The notes: generated by a model not told the origin, from the sequence alone. A DNA stretch of 64,000 nt from Neobacillus sp. Marseille-Q6967 (GCF_946151075.1 NZ_OX267715.1:1-64000), one strand, 5' to 3'; numbered from the stretch's first letter, positions 50,794 to 61,312 are shown. Translations and numbers: made by a program.

Positions 50794-52554
50794 ATGTGGC
50801 GAAAACGAACGAAAGGATTGCTCGTGCTTATTATCGTCGGGCTGCTCCTATTGGTAGCACGTTTGGTTCAAATTCAATTAGTTCAAACGGAGGCTTTTTC
50901 TAAGCATCATGTTAACTTATTGGAAGACAGCGTGAAACAAAGAACACAAGAATTAGTGATTGACAATGGGCGGGGAAATTTCCTTGACCGGAATGGAAGC
51001 TTATTAACTCATAAAAAAGTGTCCGTTCTGGTATTGTTTCCATTTGTCAAAAATATGGATTGGGATGTAAGTAAAGTCGCTTCGATAATAGGCATACCGG
51101 AACAAAATTTAATCAATGCAGTTGAAGCTGCTAAAAAACCATTTGCCTACGGTGACCATGAACCCCTTGAGCTTACTAGTTCGCAAATGAAGAGAATCAA
51201 CGAATTAGAAATACCTGGTGTTTTTGCGATTGATAAAAAATTTGAGCGGGCAAACACACCGGCTGAACAATTAATCGGCCTTACTGGACAAAATCCAGAA
51301 GAACTAACAAAACGCTACCCAGATAAAAAATTGTCTGATAAAACACTCATTGGCGTTTCAGGATTGGAAGAAAGCTTTGATGAGTTCCTTCTTCCCGAGG
51401 GAGACTCGAAATTGGTCTATCACGTAGATGGTGATGGAGCTCCATTATTCGGAATCAATGTGAAGTATGTAGATCCTGCAAACCCTTTTTACCCTGTAAA
51501 TGTTCGTACAACACTCGATAAAAATCTACAGCAAAAAGCTGAAGAGTTAGTCGACAAGCATAAAATAAAAAAAGGCGGGCTGGTCCTGCTTGATATTGAG
51601 GATAATAGTGTCCTAGCCATGGTCTCACGTCCTGCTATTAATAAAGATGATCCTTATAATGGGTCAGGAGTCACTAATCGGATGCTGAAACAAGAAATTA
51701 TGGGATCTGTATTCAAAACAGTGGTGGCCGCAGCTGCTATTGATCAAAACCTTGATGATCCAACGAGATTTTTTGATTGTAGTAAAAAGATTAATGGCGA
51801 GCCTGAAGTAAAATATAATTATGGCATGCTATCCTTTTCAGAAAGTTTTGCAAGGAGCTGTAATAGCGCTTTCGGTGAATTGGCGAAAGAGTTGCAGAAA
51901 AAGGATCAAAACTTATTAGAGGAATATGCTGAAAAACTATCGTTGACAGGTACAGTTGGCTGGCAGGGTGAAGTTTACCATACAAGTCATTTCAAACAAT
52001 TTATTGGTGAAGACAAGGGAAGGGTTTTTTTATCAGAGGAGGCAAGAAAGGATCCAAATTTTGCTGCCATGTCTGGAATCGGACAGCATGAGGTTAGATC
52101 TACGCCTTTAGCTGTGGCCAACATGATGGCGACTATTGCAAGAGGTGGCAAAAAGGAAATGGTCAGAACGGTTTCAAAGATTGAATATAAAAATGGGACC
52201 ACGATGATTGAGTTTGACAAAAAGAAACTTTCGGGTGATACGATCTCGTCTTATGCAGCAATGAAACTTCAGAAACTTTTGCGAGAAGTGGTGGCCAATC
52301 CGAATGGGACAGGCAGATGGTTTCAAGATTTACCATATGAAGTGGCAGGGAAATCTGGAACAGCTGAAACAGGAAAATATGAGAACGGCAGTCAGCTGCA
52401 TAATAAGTGGTTTGCAGGTTACTTCCCTTATCAAAATCCTAAATATGCATTAGTCGCCGTAAATCTGGATGTGACCGATTCCGAGGGCGGGGTCAATTTG
52501 TTATATGCAGATATGGTAAAGATGCTCTATGACTTTGACAATCAGAATCAATAG
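50794..52554 (+). CDS. pbpI: PbpI (YrrR/PBP4b-like), class B penicillin-binding protein
   Basis: 586 residues from ATG 50794. N-terminal transmembrane anchor (about 8-25), PBP dimerisation domain (about 50-230), and transpeptidase domain with the active-site Ser305 in GSVFKTV (SxxK), the SCN motif in ARSCNSAFG, and KSGTAETG. It crosslinks peptidoglycan. In B. subtilis pbpI-yrrS is expressed in the mother cell by sigma-E. yrrS follows 122 bases later. Confidence 0.93.
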   Translation: MWRKRTKGLLVLIIVGLLLLVARLVQIQLVQTEAFSKHHVNLLEDSVKQRTQELVIDNGRGNFLDRNGSLLTHKKVSVLVLFPFVKNMDWDVSKVASIIGIPEQNLINAVEAAKKPFAYGDHEPLELTSSQMKRINELEIPGVFAIDKKFERANTPAEQLIGLTGQNPEELTKRYPDKKLSDKTLIGVSGLEESFDEFLLPEGDSKLVYHVDGDGAPLFGINVKYVDPANPFYPVNVRTTLDKNLQQKAEELVDKHKIKKGGLVLLDIEDNSVLAMVSRPAINKDDPYNGSGVTNRMLKQEIMGSVFKTVVAAAAIDQNLDDPTRFFDCSKKINGEPEVKYNYGMLSFSESFARSCNSAFGELAKELQKKDQNLLEEYAEKLSLTGTVGWQGEVYHTSHFKQFIGEDKGRVFLSEEARKDPNFAAMSGIGQHEVRSTPLAVANMMATIARGGKKEMVRTVSKIEYKNGTTMIEFDKKKLSGDTISSYAAMKLQKLLREVVANPNGTGRWFQDLPYEVAGKSGTAETGKYENGSQLHNKWFAGYFPYQNPKYALVAVNLDVTDSEGGVNLLYADMVKMLYDFDNQNQ

Positions 52555-52676
52555 TCCTAACTTAAGGGATATTCCTTCAAGTTCTTGTGAAATCATGATA
52601 GAATATTGGAGACCTTATTTAATATGTCTGGCACCGCATCTAGGGGCTTTCGCATTATGATTTGGAGGGATTATAG

Positions 52677-53336
52677 TTGAGTAATGATTTCCAATCTGGT
52701 TCGCGCTCAGGTTATCGAGCTAAAAGGAAGAAAACTAATATCATATTGAATAGTTTGATTGTCATTGTTCTCGCACTTATTGTCATTGTGGCTTTTTCAA
52801 TTTTTTCATCAGGAGACGATCAAGCATCAAAACAAACTGAACCAAAAACTGAAGAAAAGCAGGTTGCTAAACAAGAGGATAAAGAAAAAGATAACACGGA
52901 TAAAACTGAAAATCCTGCTGATGAAGATACAGCGGCAGAGGAAGAAGAGAGCGAAGAGACTGCTGCGCCTGAAGATGCGGATGAATCACAGGCTATTGTA
53001 ACTGAGGGAGATGGGAGTTCAAATGTAGTTAAAACCATTGAAAATCCTTCATGGCAGCCAGTAGGAACTGAGCAGACCGGTGTTCACGAGCCTGTTTACG
53101 ATGACACGTCCGTTGATTGGCAGGAGATGCTTAAAGCGATTTCTTATGCAACAGGTTTAGACCAGAGTAGTATGACGGTTTATTGGTTAGGCCGCGATAA
53201 GTCGACTGCGAATGCATCGGTTGGAACAGTTTATTCAAAGGAGACACAGGAAAAGTACCGAGTTTATATTACATGGGTTGATGGTGAAGGCTGGAAGCCT
53301 ACAAGAGTAGAAGAACTAGCAGAGCTTGAGAGATAA
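52677..53336 (+). CDS. yrrS: YrrS, DUF1510 membrane-anchored protein
   Basis: 219 residues, TTG start at 52677 after GGAGGGA. A basic cytosolic N-terminus, one transmembrane helix (about 26-46), a long Glu/Asp/Lys-rich low-complexity linker (about 50-120), and a C-terminal DUF1510 domain (VDWQEMLKAISYATGLDQSS, about 130-215). Pairs with pbpI as in B. subtilis; exact role unknown. Confidence 0.9.
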   Translation: MSNDFQSGSRSGYRAKRKKTNIILNSLIVIVLALIVIVAFSIFSSGDDQASKQTEPKTEEKQVAKQEDKEKDNTDKTENPADEDTAAEEEESEETAAPEDADESQAIVTEGDGSSNVVKTIENPSWQPVGTEQTGVHEPVYDDTSVDWQEMLKAISYATGLDQSSMTVYWLGRDKSTANASVGTVYSKETQEKYRVYITWVDGEGWKPTRVEELAELER

Positions 53337-53345
53337 CGAAATAGG

Positions 53346-53375
53346 AATAGGATGGGAAACCCATCCTATTTTTTT
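53346..53375. terminator. Bidirectional terminator between yrrS and yrzA
   Basis: ATAGGATGGG/CCCATCCTAT perfect stem with T7; it overlaps the end of the convergent yrzA. Confidence 0.9.
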
Positions 53376-53572
53376 AGCTTAAAATGAACAACAGCTGTAA
53401 AATATGTTTGTCCTTTATCTGTTACATGCATTTGATGAGAAACCGAGTGCACCCCAAGCATCAGTGCTTTATTTTCATCGATTTTTACCTCGATTTTCTT
53501 TTCTAAAGATTTAAGATCATTTGCATCAAAGAATTCTACTTTATCCTCAATAAATTCGATTTGAAAATTCAT
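53366..53572 (-). CDS. yrzA: YrzA, DUF2536 small protein
   Basis: 68 residues from ATG 53572 (a TTG one codon earlier is possible), behind AAAGGATGATGG. Soluble beta/alpha composition, MNFQIEFIEDKVEFFD at the N-terminus and TYFTAVVHFKLKK at the C-terminus. Position between yrrS and the mtnN operon matches B. subtilis yrzA. Function unknown. Confidence 0.85.
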   Translation of the reverse strand: MNFQIEFIEDKVEFFDANDLKSLEKKIEVKIDENKALMLGVHSVSHQMHVTDKGQTYFTAVVHFKLKK

Positions 53573-53744
53573 CAAACCATCATCCTTTCCCCATTATTTT
53601 AGTAATTTTTAGCCAAACGGGCAATGATTAAACATTGCTCCATTGTACAAGTTTAATTGAAGTATTGTAAAATAGTTTTTGCGGATACGATGGTTAAATC
53701 CGAGGAAAAGTAATGAATGTCATCAATAAGAAAGAGGTACGAAT

Positions 53745-54440
53745 ATGAAAATAGCGATCATTGGAGCAATGGAAGAGGAAGTAAAATTACTAAGAGATAA
53801 TATTGAAGACCAATCACAAGAAACGGTAGCAGGCTGTGAGTTTACTTTCGGAAAAATGCATGGAGCTGAAGTAATTCTGCTTCGTTCCGGAATTGGCAAA
53901 GTGAATGCAGCCATGTCAACCACCATCCTTTTAGAAAAATATAAACCAGATTGCATTATCAATACAGGGTCGGCTGGAGGCTTTAACCCTGAATTGAATG
54001 TTGGGGATGCTGTGATTTCAACCGAAGTTCGTCATCATGACGTGGATGTAACAGCATTCGGTTATGAATATGGTCAAGTTCCACAGCTGCCTGCAGCCTT
54101 TACGGCTGATGAAAAGCTAATTAGAGTTGCTGAAGACGCTGCAAAGGAATTGGATAAGTTCCAAATAGTTAAAGGTTTAATTGTAACGGGTGATTCGTTT
54201 ATGGAAGACCCAAAACGGGTAGAATTTGTTCGATCTAAATTTGATAACCTACAGGCAGTTGAAATGGAAGCAGCTGCGATTGCGCAGGTTGCCCATCGAT
54301 TTAATGTGCCTTTTGTAATCATTCGTTCCCTATCTGATATTGCTGGAAAAGAATCTGAAATCTCGTTTGACCAATTTATCGATCAGGCAGCAACGCATTC
54401 TGCTACATTGGTTATGAAAATGGTGGCAGCATTAAGATAG
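53745..54440 (+). CDS. mtnN: MtnN, 5'-methylthioadenosine/S-adenosylhomocysteine nucleosidase
   Basis: 231 residues. Opens [16 protein letters not shown] with the catalytic Glu, contains INTGSAGGF, and ends with the active-site Asp in RSLSDIAG. It removes adenine from MTA and SAH. Heads mtnN-mccA-mccB; the yrrT methyltransferase that precedes it in B. subtilis is absent here. Confidence 0.96.
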   Translation: MKIAIIGAMEEEVKLLRDNIEDQSQETVAGCEFTFGKMHGAEVILLRSGIGKVNAAMSTTILLEKYKPDCIINTGSAGGFNPELNVGDAVISTEVRHHDVDVTAFGYEYGQVPQLPAAFTADEKLIRVAEDAAKELDKFQIVKGLIVTGDSFMEDPKRVEFVRSKFDNLQAVEMEAAAIAQVAHRFNVPFVIIRSLSDIAGKESEISFDQFIDQAATHSATLVMKMVAALR

Positions 54441-54462
54441 TCAGCATGAAAGTGGTGGAATA

Positions 54463-56521
<2,059 letters not shown>

Positions 56522-56528
56522 AACACCA

Positions 56529-56560
56529 AAAGTCCGGCCAGGAAAAGCCGGATTTTTTTC
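56529..56560 (+). terminator. Terminator after mccB
   Basis: GTCCGGC/GCCGGAT stem followed by T7. Confidence 0.85.
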
Positions 56561-56655
56561 TGTTTAAAAAGGTTTTTCTAAAATTTACATTGCCCACTGG
56601 CACGAAAAATGTGTTAAAGTAGCTTAGTAGATTTTAAGAAGAGCAGGTGAATAGC

Positions 56656-56904
56656 ATGAAACAGCAATCAAAAACCTTACATGAAAAAATGGTTGATTTT
56701 AAACGTTTTGCCGTTGTATTACTTGCCGTAGCTGTGTTTTTTTACCTAGGAGTAATTATTCCATCTGATACAAAATCAGAGATGGATATTAATATTATGA
56801 TGGTTTCCTCTATGTCATTTTTAGCTATTTCGATTTTATTCTTTATACAATCCAAACAGTGCCAGCTTAAGTTAAATGAAATTGAAGAAGGCAATGATCA
56901 ATAA
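56656..56904 (+). CDS. yrhC: YrhC-like membrane protein
   Basis: 82 residues from ATG 56656 after GCAGGTG. Two transmembrane helices (about 18-36 and 49-66) joined by a short polar loop, with a charged C-terminal tail. It follows mccB as yrhC does in B. subtilis. Function unknown. Confidence 0.85.
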   Translation: MKQQSKTLHEKMVDFKRFAVVLLAVAVFFYLGVIIPSDTKSEMDINIMMVSSMSFLAISILFFIQSKQCQLKLNEIEEGNDQ

Positions 56905-56907
56905 TAA

Positions 56908-56938
56908 GAAGTGTCCCATTAGGGACGCTTTTTTTATG
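56908..56938 (+). terminator. Terminator after yrhC
   Basis: AGTGTCCC/GGGACGCT stem with T7. Confidence 0.88.
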
Positions 56939-56986
56939 TTTAAAAAGGCGTTTTCATTATTTTTTAAGAAATTTTGGTAAAAGTGG

Positions 56987-57015
56987 TTTACAAAGTATGT
57001 GCCGGTGGATATAAT
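56987..57015 (+). promoter_or_regulatory. Predicted sigma-A promoter of the 30-residue ORF
   Basis: TTTACA 56987-56992, 17 bp, TATAAT 57010-57015. Confidence 0.75.
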
Positions 57016-57055
57016 TACCGTAGTTAGTAAAAAATTCCGAAGGAGGTCGAGTAAA

Positions 57056-57148
57056 ATGATGAAGATGGCATATGTTGGCACTGGTGCTCTAACTGCAACT
57101 GCATATTTGAATATTACGCGTTCGACCGGACAGGAATGGATTGCTTAA
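57056..57148 (+). CDS. Unannotated 30-residue small protein
   Basis: ATG 57056 lies eight bases after a near-perfect AAGGAGGT (57040-57047) and about 35 bases after a good promoter. The product begins MMKMAYVGTGALTATAYLN and ends RSTGQEWIA; the first two-thirds are mildly hydrophobic and could lie at a membrane. Two terminator-like hairpins follow, so this is a compact transcription unit with promoter, ribosome binding site, short ORF and terminator. I do not recognise the family. Confidence 0.6.
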   Translation: MMKMAYVGTGALTATAYLNITRSTGQEWIA

Positions 57149-57171
57149 CTCTTTGTTAAAATACATATCCA

Positions 57172-57206
57172 TGCCGCAGGGAGAATGCTGCCCTGCGGTA
57201 TTTTTG
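57172..57206 (+). terminator. Terminator of the 30-residue ORF
   Basis: TGCCGCAGGG/CCCTGCGGTA stem followed by TTTTTG. Confidence 0.85.
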
Positions 57207-57220
57207 TGCCTAAAATCATG

Positions 57221-57256
57221 ATGCCGTAAGGGGTTAACTTCTTGCGGCTTTTTTGT
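57221..57256 (+). terminator. Second terminator hairpin
   Basis: GCCGTAAG/CTTGCGGC stem followed by TTTTTTG, 15 bases after the first hairpin. Confidence 0.8.
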
Positions 57257-57318
57257 GCTCTTTAATTGGATATGTATTACAAAAGTGTAAATATTTGATA
57301 ATTTAGGGAGGTGATCTT

Positions 57319-57459
57319 ATGACACTTAACATTCTTTTCTTTTCGATTACAATCAAAAAACGAAATGTAGGTCTAGAAGAAGCAGTTCAACAAGAGATGG
57401 TTGAGAAAATTTATCAAGAAAATAAAGACCGCCAAATTTCAGTCCATCATTTAATCTAA
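57319..57459 (+). CDS. yrzI: YrzI family small protein, copy 1
   Basis: 46 residues after GGGAGGTG. It starts MTLNILFFSITIKKR, a short hydrophobic segment ended by basic residues, and continues with a charged helix EEAVQQEMVEKIYQENKDR. This is the pattern of the Bac_small_YrzI family. A close paralogue follows at 57524. The function of the family is unknown. Confidence 0.85.
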   Translation: MTLNILFFSITIKKRNVGLEEAVQQEMVEKIYQENKDRQISVHHLI

Positions 57460-57523
57460 AAATTTATGAAAAAAGGAATCCACGTATCATTTAATATAAT
57501 GTCTTGTTTTGGAGGTGAGAAAC

Positions 57524-57664
57524 ATGACACTGAATATTTTCTTTTTATCCATTACGATTAAAAGACGGGAAATAACACTTGAAGAAGCCCTTCATCAGGA
57601 ACAAGTGAAAAAGATTTATGAAGAAAACAAAGACCGTCAAATCTCCAATCATCGTTTTATGTAA
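57524..57664 (+). CDS. yrzI: YrzI family small protein, copy 2
   Basis: 46 residues after GGAGGTGAG. MTLNIFFLSITIKRR, then EEALHQEQVKKIYEENKDR. It is the same length as copy 1 and clearly homologous (ENKDRQIS is shared near the C-terminus), so the pair arose by tandem duplication. Confidence 0.85.
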   Translation: MTLNIFFLSITIKRREITLEEALHQEQVKKIYEENKDRQISNHRFM

Positions 57665-57701
57665 TAGTTTAAAAAACTTTCAAAGAAAGGTGGTTTTTAT
57701 A

Positions 57702-57761
57702 ATGATATTTTTAATTCAAGGTCGAAGAGCAAGCATATGGGGTATGAAAGATACCACCTAG
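57702..57761 (+). CDS. 19-codon micro-ORF
   Basis: ATG 57702 after GAAAGGTGG. It encodes MIFLIQGRRASIWGMKDTT. GGTGGT (57689-57694, within the ribosome binding site) can pair with ACCACC (57753-57758) at the end of the ORF, so a hairpin could close the whole unit and mask the site. Translation is plausible from the site but unproven. Confidence 0.4.
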   Translation: MIFLIQGRRASIWGMKDTT

Positions 57762-57787
57762 TTAAACTTATTTGGGAGGTAATCAAT

Positions 57788-57853
57788 ATGCCGTTACATT
57801 GTTTATTGTTGTCTTTGTTCTTTAGAACAAAGAAAAAAGGGAAAAGTAAATGA
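57788..57853 (+). CDS. 21-codon micro-ORF, hydrophobic head and basic tail
   Basis: ATG 57788 after TTGGGAGGT. It encodes MPLHCLLLSLFFRTKKKGKSK: hydrophobic segment then lysines, the same layout as the first 16 residues of the YrzI proteins before it. It may be a truncated YrzI relative or an independent membrane peptide. Confidence 0.5.
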   Translation: MPLHCLLLSLFFRTKKKGKSK

Positions 57854-57973
57854 ATAGTACTTATTACTTTGTATAAAGTGTTAACAGAATGTTCACAATC
57901 CCTTAAGTTTGAAACTGTGAAAATATGATAAATTCGAGGTAGAAGAGCAGAATCTACTTAAGGGGTGGAGAGC

Positions 57974-58051
57974 ATGTTCATGATGGTGATGGCGTTGGTT
58001 ATTACAGGTGCAATTGGCTGCGTAATATCTGCAGAATTGAGTGTAGAATAA
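57974..58051 (+). CDS. 25-residue hydrophobic small protein
   Basis: ATG 57974 after AGGGGTGGAG. It encodes a single likely transmembrane segment (MVMALVITGAIGCVISAEL, residues 4-22), ending in SVE. A strong terminator follows eight bases downstream, shared with convergent pepF. Not recognised. Confidence 0.55.
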   Translation: MFMMVMALVITGAIGCVISAELSVE

Positions 58052-58058
58052 TAAGGAA

Positions 58059-58096
58059 GGGTGCCCGTCAAATGATGAAGGGCACCCGCTTTTTAT
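58059..58096 (+). terminator. Terminator of the micro-ORF region, facing pepF
   Basis: GGGTGCCC/GGGCACCC perfect stem with CTTTTTATTT; overlaps the pepF stop region. Confidence 0.85.
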
Positions 58097-59892
58097 TTAT
58101 TTTCCGTTAGTTTTAGGAATTCATCAATATCATCGATACAAAGGCCAACTGCTTTTTCCCAGAAATCCTTTTGGGTTAGGTCTACCTGCAAATGTTTAGA
58201 AGCAAGATCTTCCACGGTCATCGAAGCAGTATCACGCAGTAAAGCAATATACTTTTCTTCATAGCCTTTACCTTCATCCAATGCCTGCGCATAAATCCCA
58301 AGTGAGAACAAGAAGCCAAATGTATAAGGGAAGTTATAGAACGGTACACCTGTAATAAAGAAATGAAGTTTAGAAGCCCAGAATAATGGATGGTATTCAT
58401 CTAAGGCTTCACAATATGCTTCCTTTTGTGCCGCTTCCATTAATTCATTTAACCGTTCCGTTGAAACTGGCCCTCGTTTTCTTTCCTCATAAAAACGTGT
58501 TTCAAAAATGAAACGAGCATGGATATTCATTAATAACGCAACTGATCTTTGAATTTTGTCATCCAAAAGAACAAGCTTTTCTTCTTCATCCTTTGCATTT
58601 TTAACTGCAGCATCTGATACAATCATTTCAGCAAAGGTTGAAGCTGTTTCAGCTACATTCATGGCATATCCCCGGTTTAAATAATGTACGCCTCTCATTG
58701 CGTAAGAGTGGAAGGCATGACCAAGCTCATGAGCCAATGTGGAAACATTTGAAGGTGTTCCAGAATAGGTCATAAAAATTCTTGATTGTTCATCTTCGGG
58801 GAAACCTGTACAGAATCCACCCGGAGCTTTTCCCGGACGATCTTCCGCTTCAATCCATTGATTTTCAAAGGCATTCTTTGTAAAGGCAGCCAGCTTCTCT
58901 CCAAAGAGTGCAAAATTTTGTTCAATAAATTCTGCACCTTCTTGATAGGAAATCTTAGTCTCTGTTTTTCCATATGGGGCGTCAAGGTCATACCAGCTTA
59001 GTTTTTCCAATCCCAGCAACTGTGCTTTCCTATTCAAATATTGGACGAGCGGTTGTTTATTCTCGGAAATAACCTGCCACATTGTCTCCAACGTTTCTTT
59101 TTTCATCCGGTTAATACTTAATGGCTCTTTAAGAACTTCTTCCCAGCCTCGTTTCTTGTAGACATTTAATCGAAATCCAGAAAGGTGATTTAATGTCTTT
59201 GATAAGTAATCTGCCTGCTCATTCCATGCTTTTTCCCAGTTTCGGAAGACAGATTGACGGAGTTGGCGTTCGGGGCTAGAGAATTTGTTAAATGCCTGAC
59301 CGACTGAAAGTTGTTTTACTTCACCATTGTCTTCTACCGGGATTTTAATTTTGCTTACAATTAAATCATACAATTGGCCCCAGCTATGGTAACCATCGAC
59401 ACCTAGGGCGCTAATCATCGCTTCTTCTTCTTTGGAAAGCTTATCTTTAGCCCGTTCTCTGCGTTCAGTTAAAGAGAAGGTAAGCGCTTTTAAATTTTCA
59501 TCTTTTAAGATTTCTAACCATGCATCATCACTAACAGTGGTAAGTACATGATCAAATGCACTAAGAGAAGATTGAAATGCTGCACTTAATCCTGTAACGG
59601 CTGCCTCAAGCGTATAGGCTTTTTTATCATCCGTATTTTGAGCCTGTAAGCAGCCTACAAACGCTCCCGCCTGCCGCAGCTTCTTACCGGCTGCTTCAAA
59701 GTCAGCTAAGAGTTCTGTTAAAGTGGCCGCATCATCTGAAGAATTTGAAGGAGTCCAGTGATTTACTTTCAGATGGAACTGCTCAATTAAATCTTTTGTA
59801 ACCTCTAAGTGGTCTGCAAGCTCTGCTGAATCGCTCCCGCCTTTGAAAATAACTTCAAGATTCCAAACATCCGAGTATGTAGGTGAAGTCAT
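58093..59892 (-). CDS. pepF: M3 family oligoendopeptidase (PepF-type)
   Basis: 599 residues. Zinc metallopeptidase with HELGH starting at His388 and a third-ligand Glu in the helix MNVAETASTFAEM about 25 residues on. N-terminal helical half (about 1-200) is typical of PepF/clade-3 enzymes. Cytosolic peptide degradation. ATG 59892 lies six bases after a GGGGG-rich site. Convergent with the micro-ORF cluster. Confidence 0.95.
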   Translation of the reverse strand: MTSPTYSDVWNLEVIFKGGSDSAELADHLEVTKDLIEQFHLKVNHWTPSNSSDDAATLTELLADFEAAGKKLRQAGAFVGCLQAQNTDDKKAYTLEAAVTGLSAAFQSSLSAFDHVLTTVSDDAWLEILKDENLKALTFSLTERRERAKDKLSKEEEAMISALGVDGYHSWGQLYDLIVSKIKIPVEDNGEVKQLSVGQAFNKFSSPERQLRQSVFRNWEKAWNEQADYLSKTLNHLSGFRLNVYKKRGWEEVLKEPLSINRMKKETLETMWQVISENKQPLVQYLNRKAQLLGLEKLSWYDLDAPYGKTETKISYQEGAEFIEQNFALFGEKLAAFTKNAFENQWIEAEDRPGKAPGGFCTGFPEDEQSRIFMTYSGTPSNVSTLAHELGHAFHSYAMRGVHYLNRGYAMNVAETASTFAEMIVSDAAVKNAKDEEEKLVLLDDKIQRSVALLMNIHARFIFETRFYEERKRGPVSTERLNELMEAAQKEAYCEALDEYHPLFWASKLHFFITGVPFYNFPYTFGFLFSLGIYAQALDEGKGYEEKYIALLRDTASMTVEDLASKHLQVDLTQKDFWEKAVGLCIDDIDEFLKLTENK

Positions 59893-59956
59893 TTATTTGC
59901 CCCCTTTTTTATGTATATACACTATATATTATAGATTTATTTTTCTAAAGATTCAT

Positions 59957-59987
59957 TAAAAAAAGCTTATGCCTAATTGGCACAAGC
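59957..59987 (-). terminator. Terminator of the YjcZ-type gene
   Basis: On the minus strand, AGCTTGTGCC pairs with GGCATAAGCT, followed by T7. Confidence 0.85.
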
Positions 59988-59997
59988 TAGTAAGCAA

Positions 59998-60159
59998 TCA
60001 ACAATGAGTTGTATAATACCACCAGCCGCCGAAGATGAGCACAAGTATCAATAAAACGATAAAGAGTGCATACCATCCTCCAGCTCCGCTAGAGTAGGGA
60101 ACAGAATAAACTGGGTAAGGAGCTGGACAGCAGCATGAATATGAATAACCGTATGACAC
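59998..60159 (-). CDS. YjcZ family sporulation protein
   Basis: 53 residues from GTG at 60159, seven bases after GGGGGG. The N-terminal half is rich in Tyr, Ser, Cys and Pro (SYGYSYSCCCPAPYPVYS). The C-terminal half is a single transmembrane segment WYALFIVLLILVLIFGGWW. This layout is diagnostic of small YjcZ-type spore proteins. Its role in the spore is unknown. Confidence 0.85.
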   Translation of the reverse strand: MSYGYSYSCCCPAPYPVYSVPYSSGAGGWYALFIVLLILVLIFGGWWYYTTHC

Positions 60160-60219
60160 AATTATACCCCCCTTTTCCTATTTACTACTAGGGTATGTGC
60201 CTGTATAAAAATGTGTATA

Positions 60220-60249
60220 GGCATCTGCATAGCAGCTATGGCAGATGCC
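60220..60249. repeat. Long inverted repeat upstream of the beta-propeller lipoprotein gene
   Basis: GGCATCTGCATAG and CTATGGCAGATGCC pair across a three-base loop with one bulged base. No T-run follows on either strand. It ends seven bases before the predicted -35 element. Confidence 0.75.
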
Positions 60250-60255
60250 AAAAAT

Positions 60256-60285
60256 TTGACAACGGTTTGAGGTCTACGGTATAAG
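60256..60285 (+). promoter_or_regulatory. Predicted promoter of the beta-propeller lipoprotein gene
   Basis: TTGACA 60256-60261, 18 bp, TATAAG 60280-60285. Confidence 0.6.
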
Positions 60286-60330
60286 TGGATGGATAAGGAT
60301 TGAAATTGAGGTATTATTGGAGTGGTATAA

Positions 60331-61299
60331 ATGAAGATTCAAAAATTCCTGCCTATGTTATTTGGAATATTAGTGATGGTCTCTGCCTGTTCGGCACAGA
60401 ATCAAAATACAACTGATACCAAGCAGAAGAAACTAGAAAAAGAAGATATCAAATTTGAGATTGTTCAAACTGAAAAACTCAAAATCGAACAAATAAGAGG
60501 GATTGGGTATCCGGGCAATGATGATAAATTGTATATTGCAACCGACGATGGGCTGAAAATGTACAAGGATAACCAATGGTTTGAGACAACAACAGGAAAT
60601 CATGACTATATGGGATTTCAGGCGGTACATGATGGATTTATTGCCAGTGGGGCACCCCAGAACGACATGAATTTAAAAGAAAAACTTGGTGTCGTTCACA
60701 GTAAGGACAAAGGGGAAAGTCTTGAACATATAGCTTTTTATGGGCAAAATCAATTTTATTTTATTGGGACAGATTATTCAGGAAACGGCCTTTATGTCAT
60801 TAATCAAGAAGAAAGCAAAGAGCTTTCATTTGGTGTGAACTATTCATTGGATCATGGGGAAACATGGAATGAGAGTAAACTCAATAATTTTAAGGCGGAT
60901 TCTCTCGGTATGATTGCTGTACATCCAAATAGCGGTGAGACGGTCGCAATGTCAACCAGATCCGGAATATATTATTCTATTGACAATGGAAATACGATGA
61001 ACATAATTACTGAACCGTATATGGTCACAGCACTGACTTTCTTAGGAGATGAACTTTTATTTTCCAGTGTAGAAAATGACCAAATTCACCTAAAGAAAAT
61101 TAATCCTCAATCTGGTGAACTGACAGCTTTTACGATTCCTTTTTTAGCTTACGAAAATCCAATCACTTTTCTGGCTGTCAATCCAAAAAATCCACTGCAA
61201 ATAGCTTTTACAACCTATAATAATGATTTATATGAATCGATCAACGGCGGAAAATCATGGACCAATCTATTTATTAACGGAAAAAAAGAGGCGGAGTAA
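60331..61299 (+). CDS. F510_1955-type beta-propeller lipoprotein
   Basis: 322 residues. Signal peptide ends in the lipobox SACS (Cys at about residue 20). The mature part has repeated BNR/Asp-box-like turns (YSLDHGETWNES, YSIDNGNTMN, ESINGGKSWTNL), indicating a sialidase/sortilin-like propeller. Such proteins are labelled glycosylhydrolase by family name, but no catalytic set is apparent. Own promoter and terminator. Binding partner unknown. Confidence 0.85.
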   Translation: MKIQKFLPMLFGILVMVSACSAQNQNTTDTKQKKLEKEDIKFEIVQTEKLKIEQIRGIGYPGNDDKLYIATDDGLKMYKDNQWFETTTGNHDYMGFQAVHDGFIASGAPQNDMNLKEKLGVVHSKDKGESLEHIAFYGQNQFYFIGTDYSGNGLYVINQEESKELSFGVNYSLDHGETWNESKLNNFKADSLGMIAVHPNSGETVAMSTRSGIYYSIDNGNTMNIITEPYMVTALTFLGDELLFSSVENDQIHLKKINPQSGELTAFTIPFLAYENPITFLAVNPKNPLQIAFTTYNNDLYESINGGKSWTNLFINGKKEAE

Positions 61300-61312
61300 T
61301 CCACCTCTTTTG
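61285..61312 (+). terminator. Terminator after the beta-propeller lipoprotein gene
   Basis: AAAGAGG/CCTCTTT stem with a T-run, overlapping the stop codon. Confidence 0.7.
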
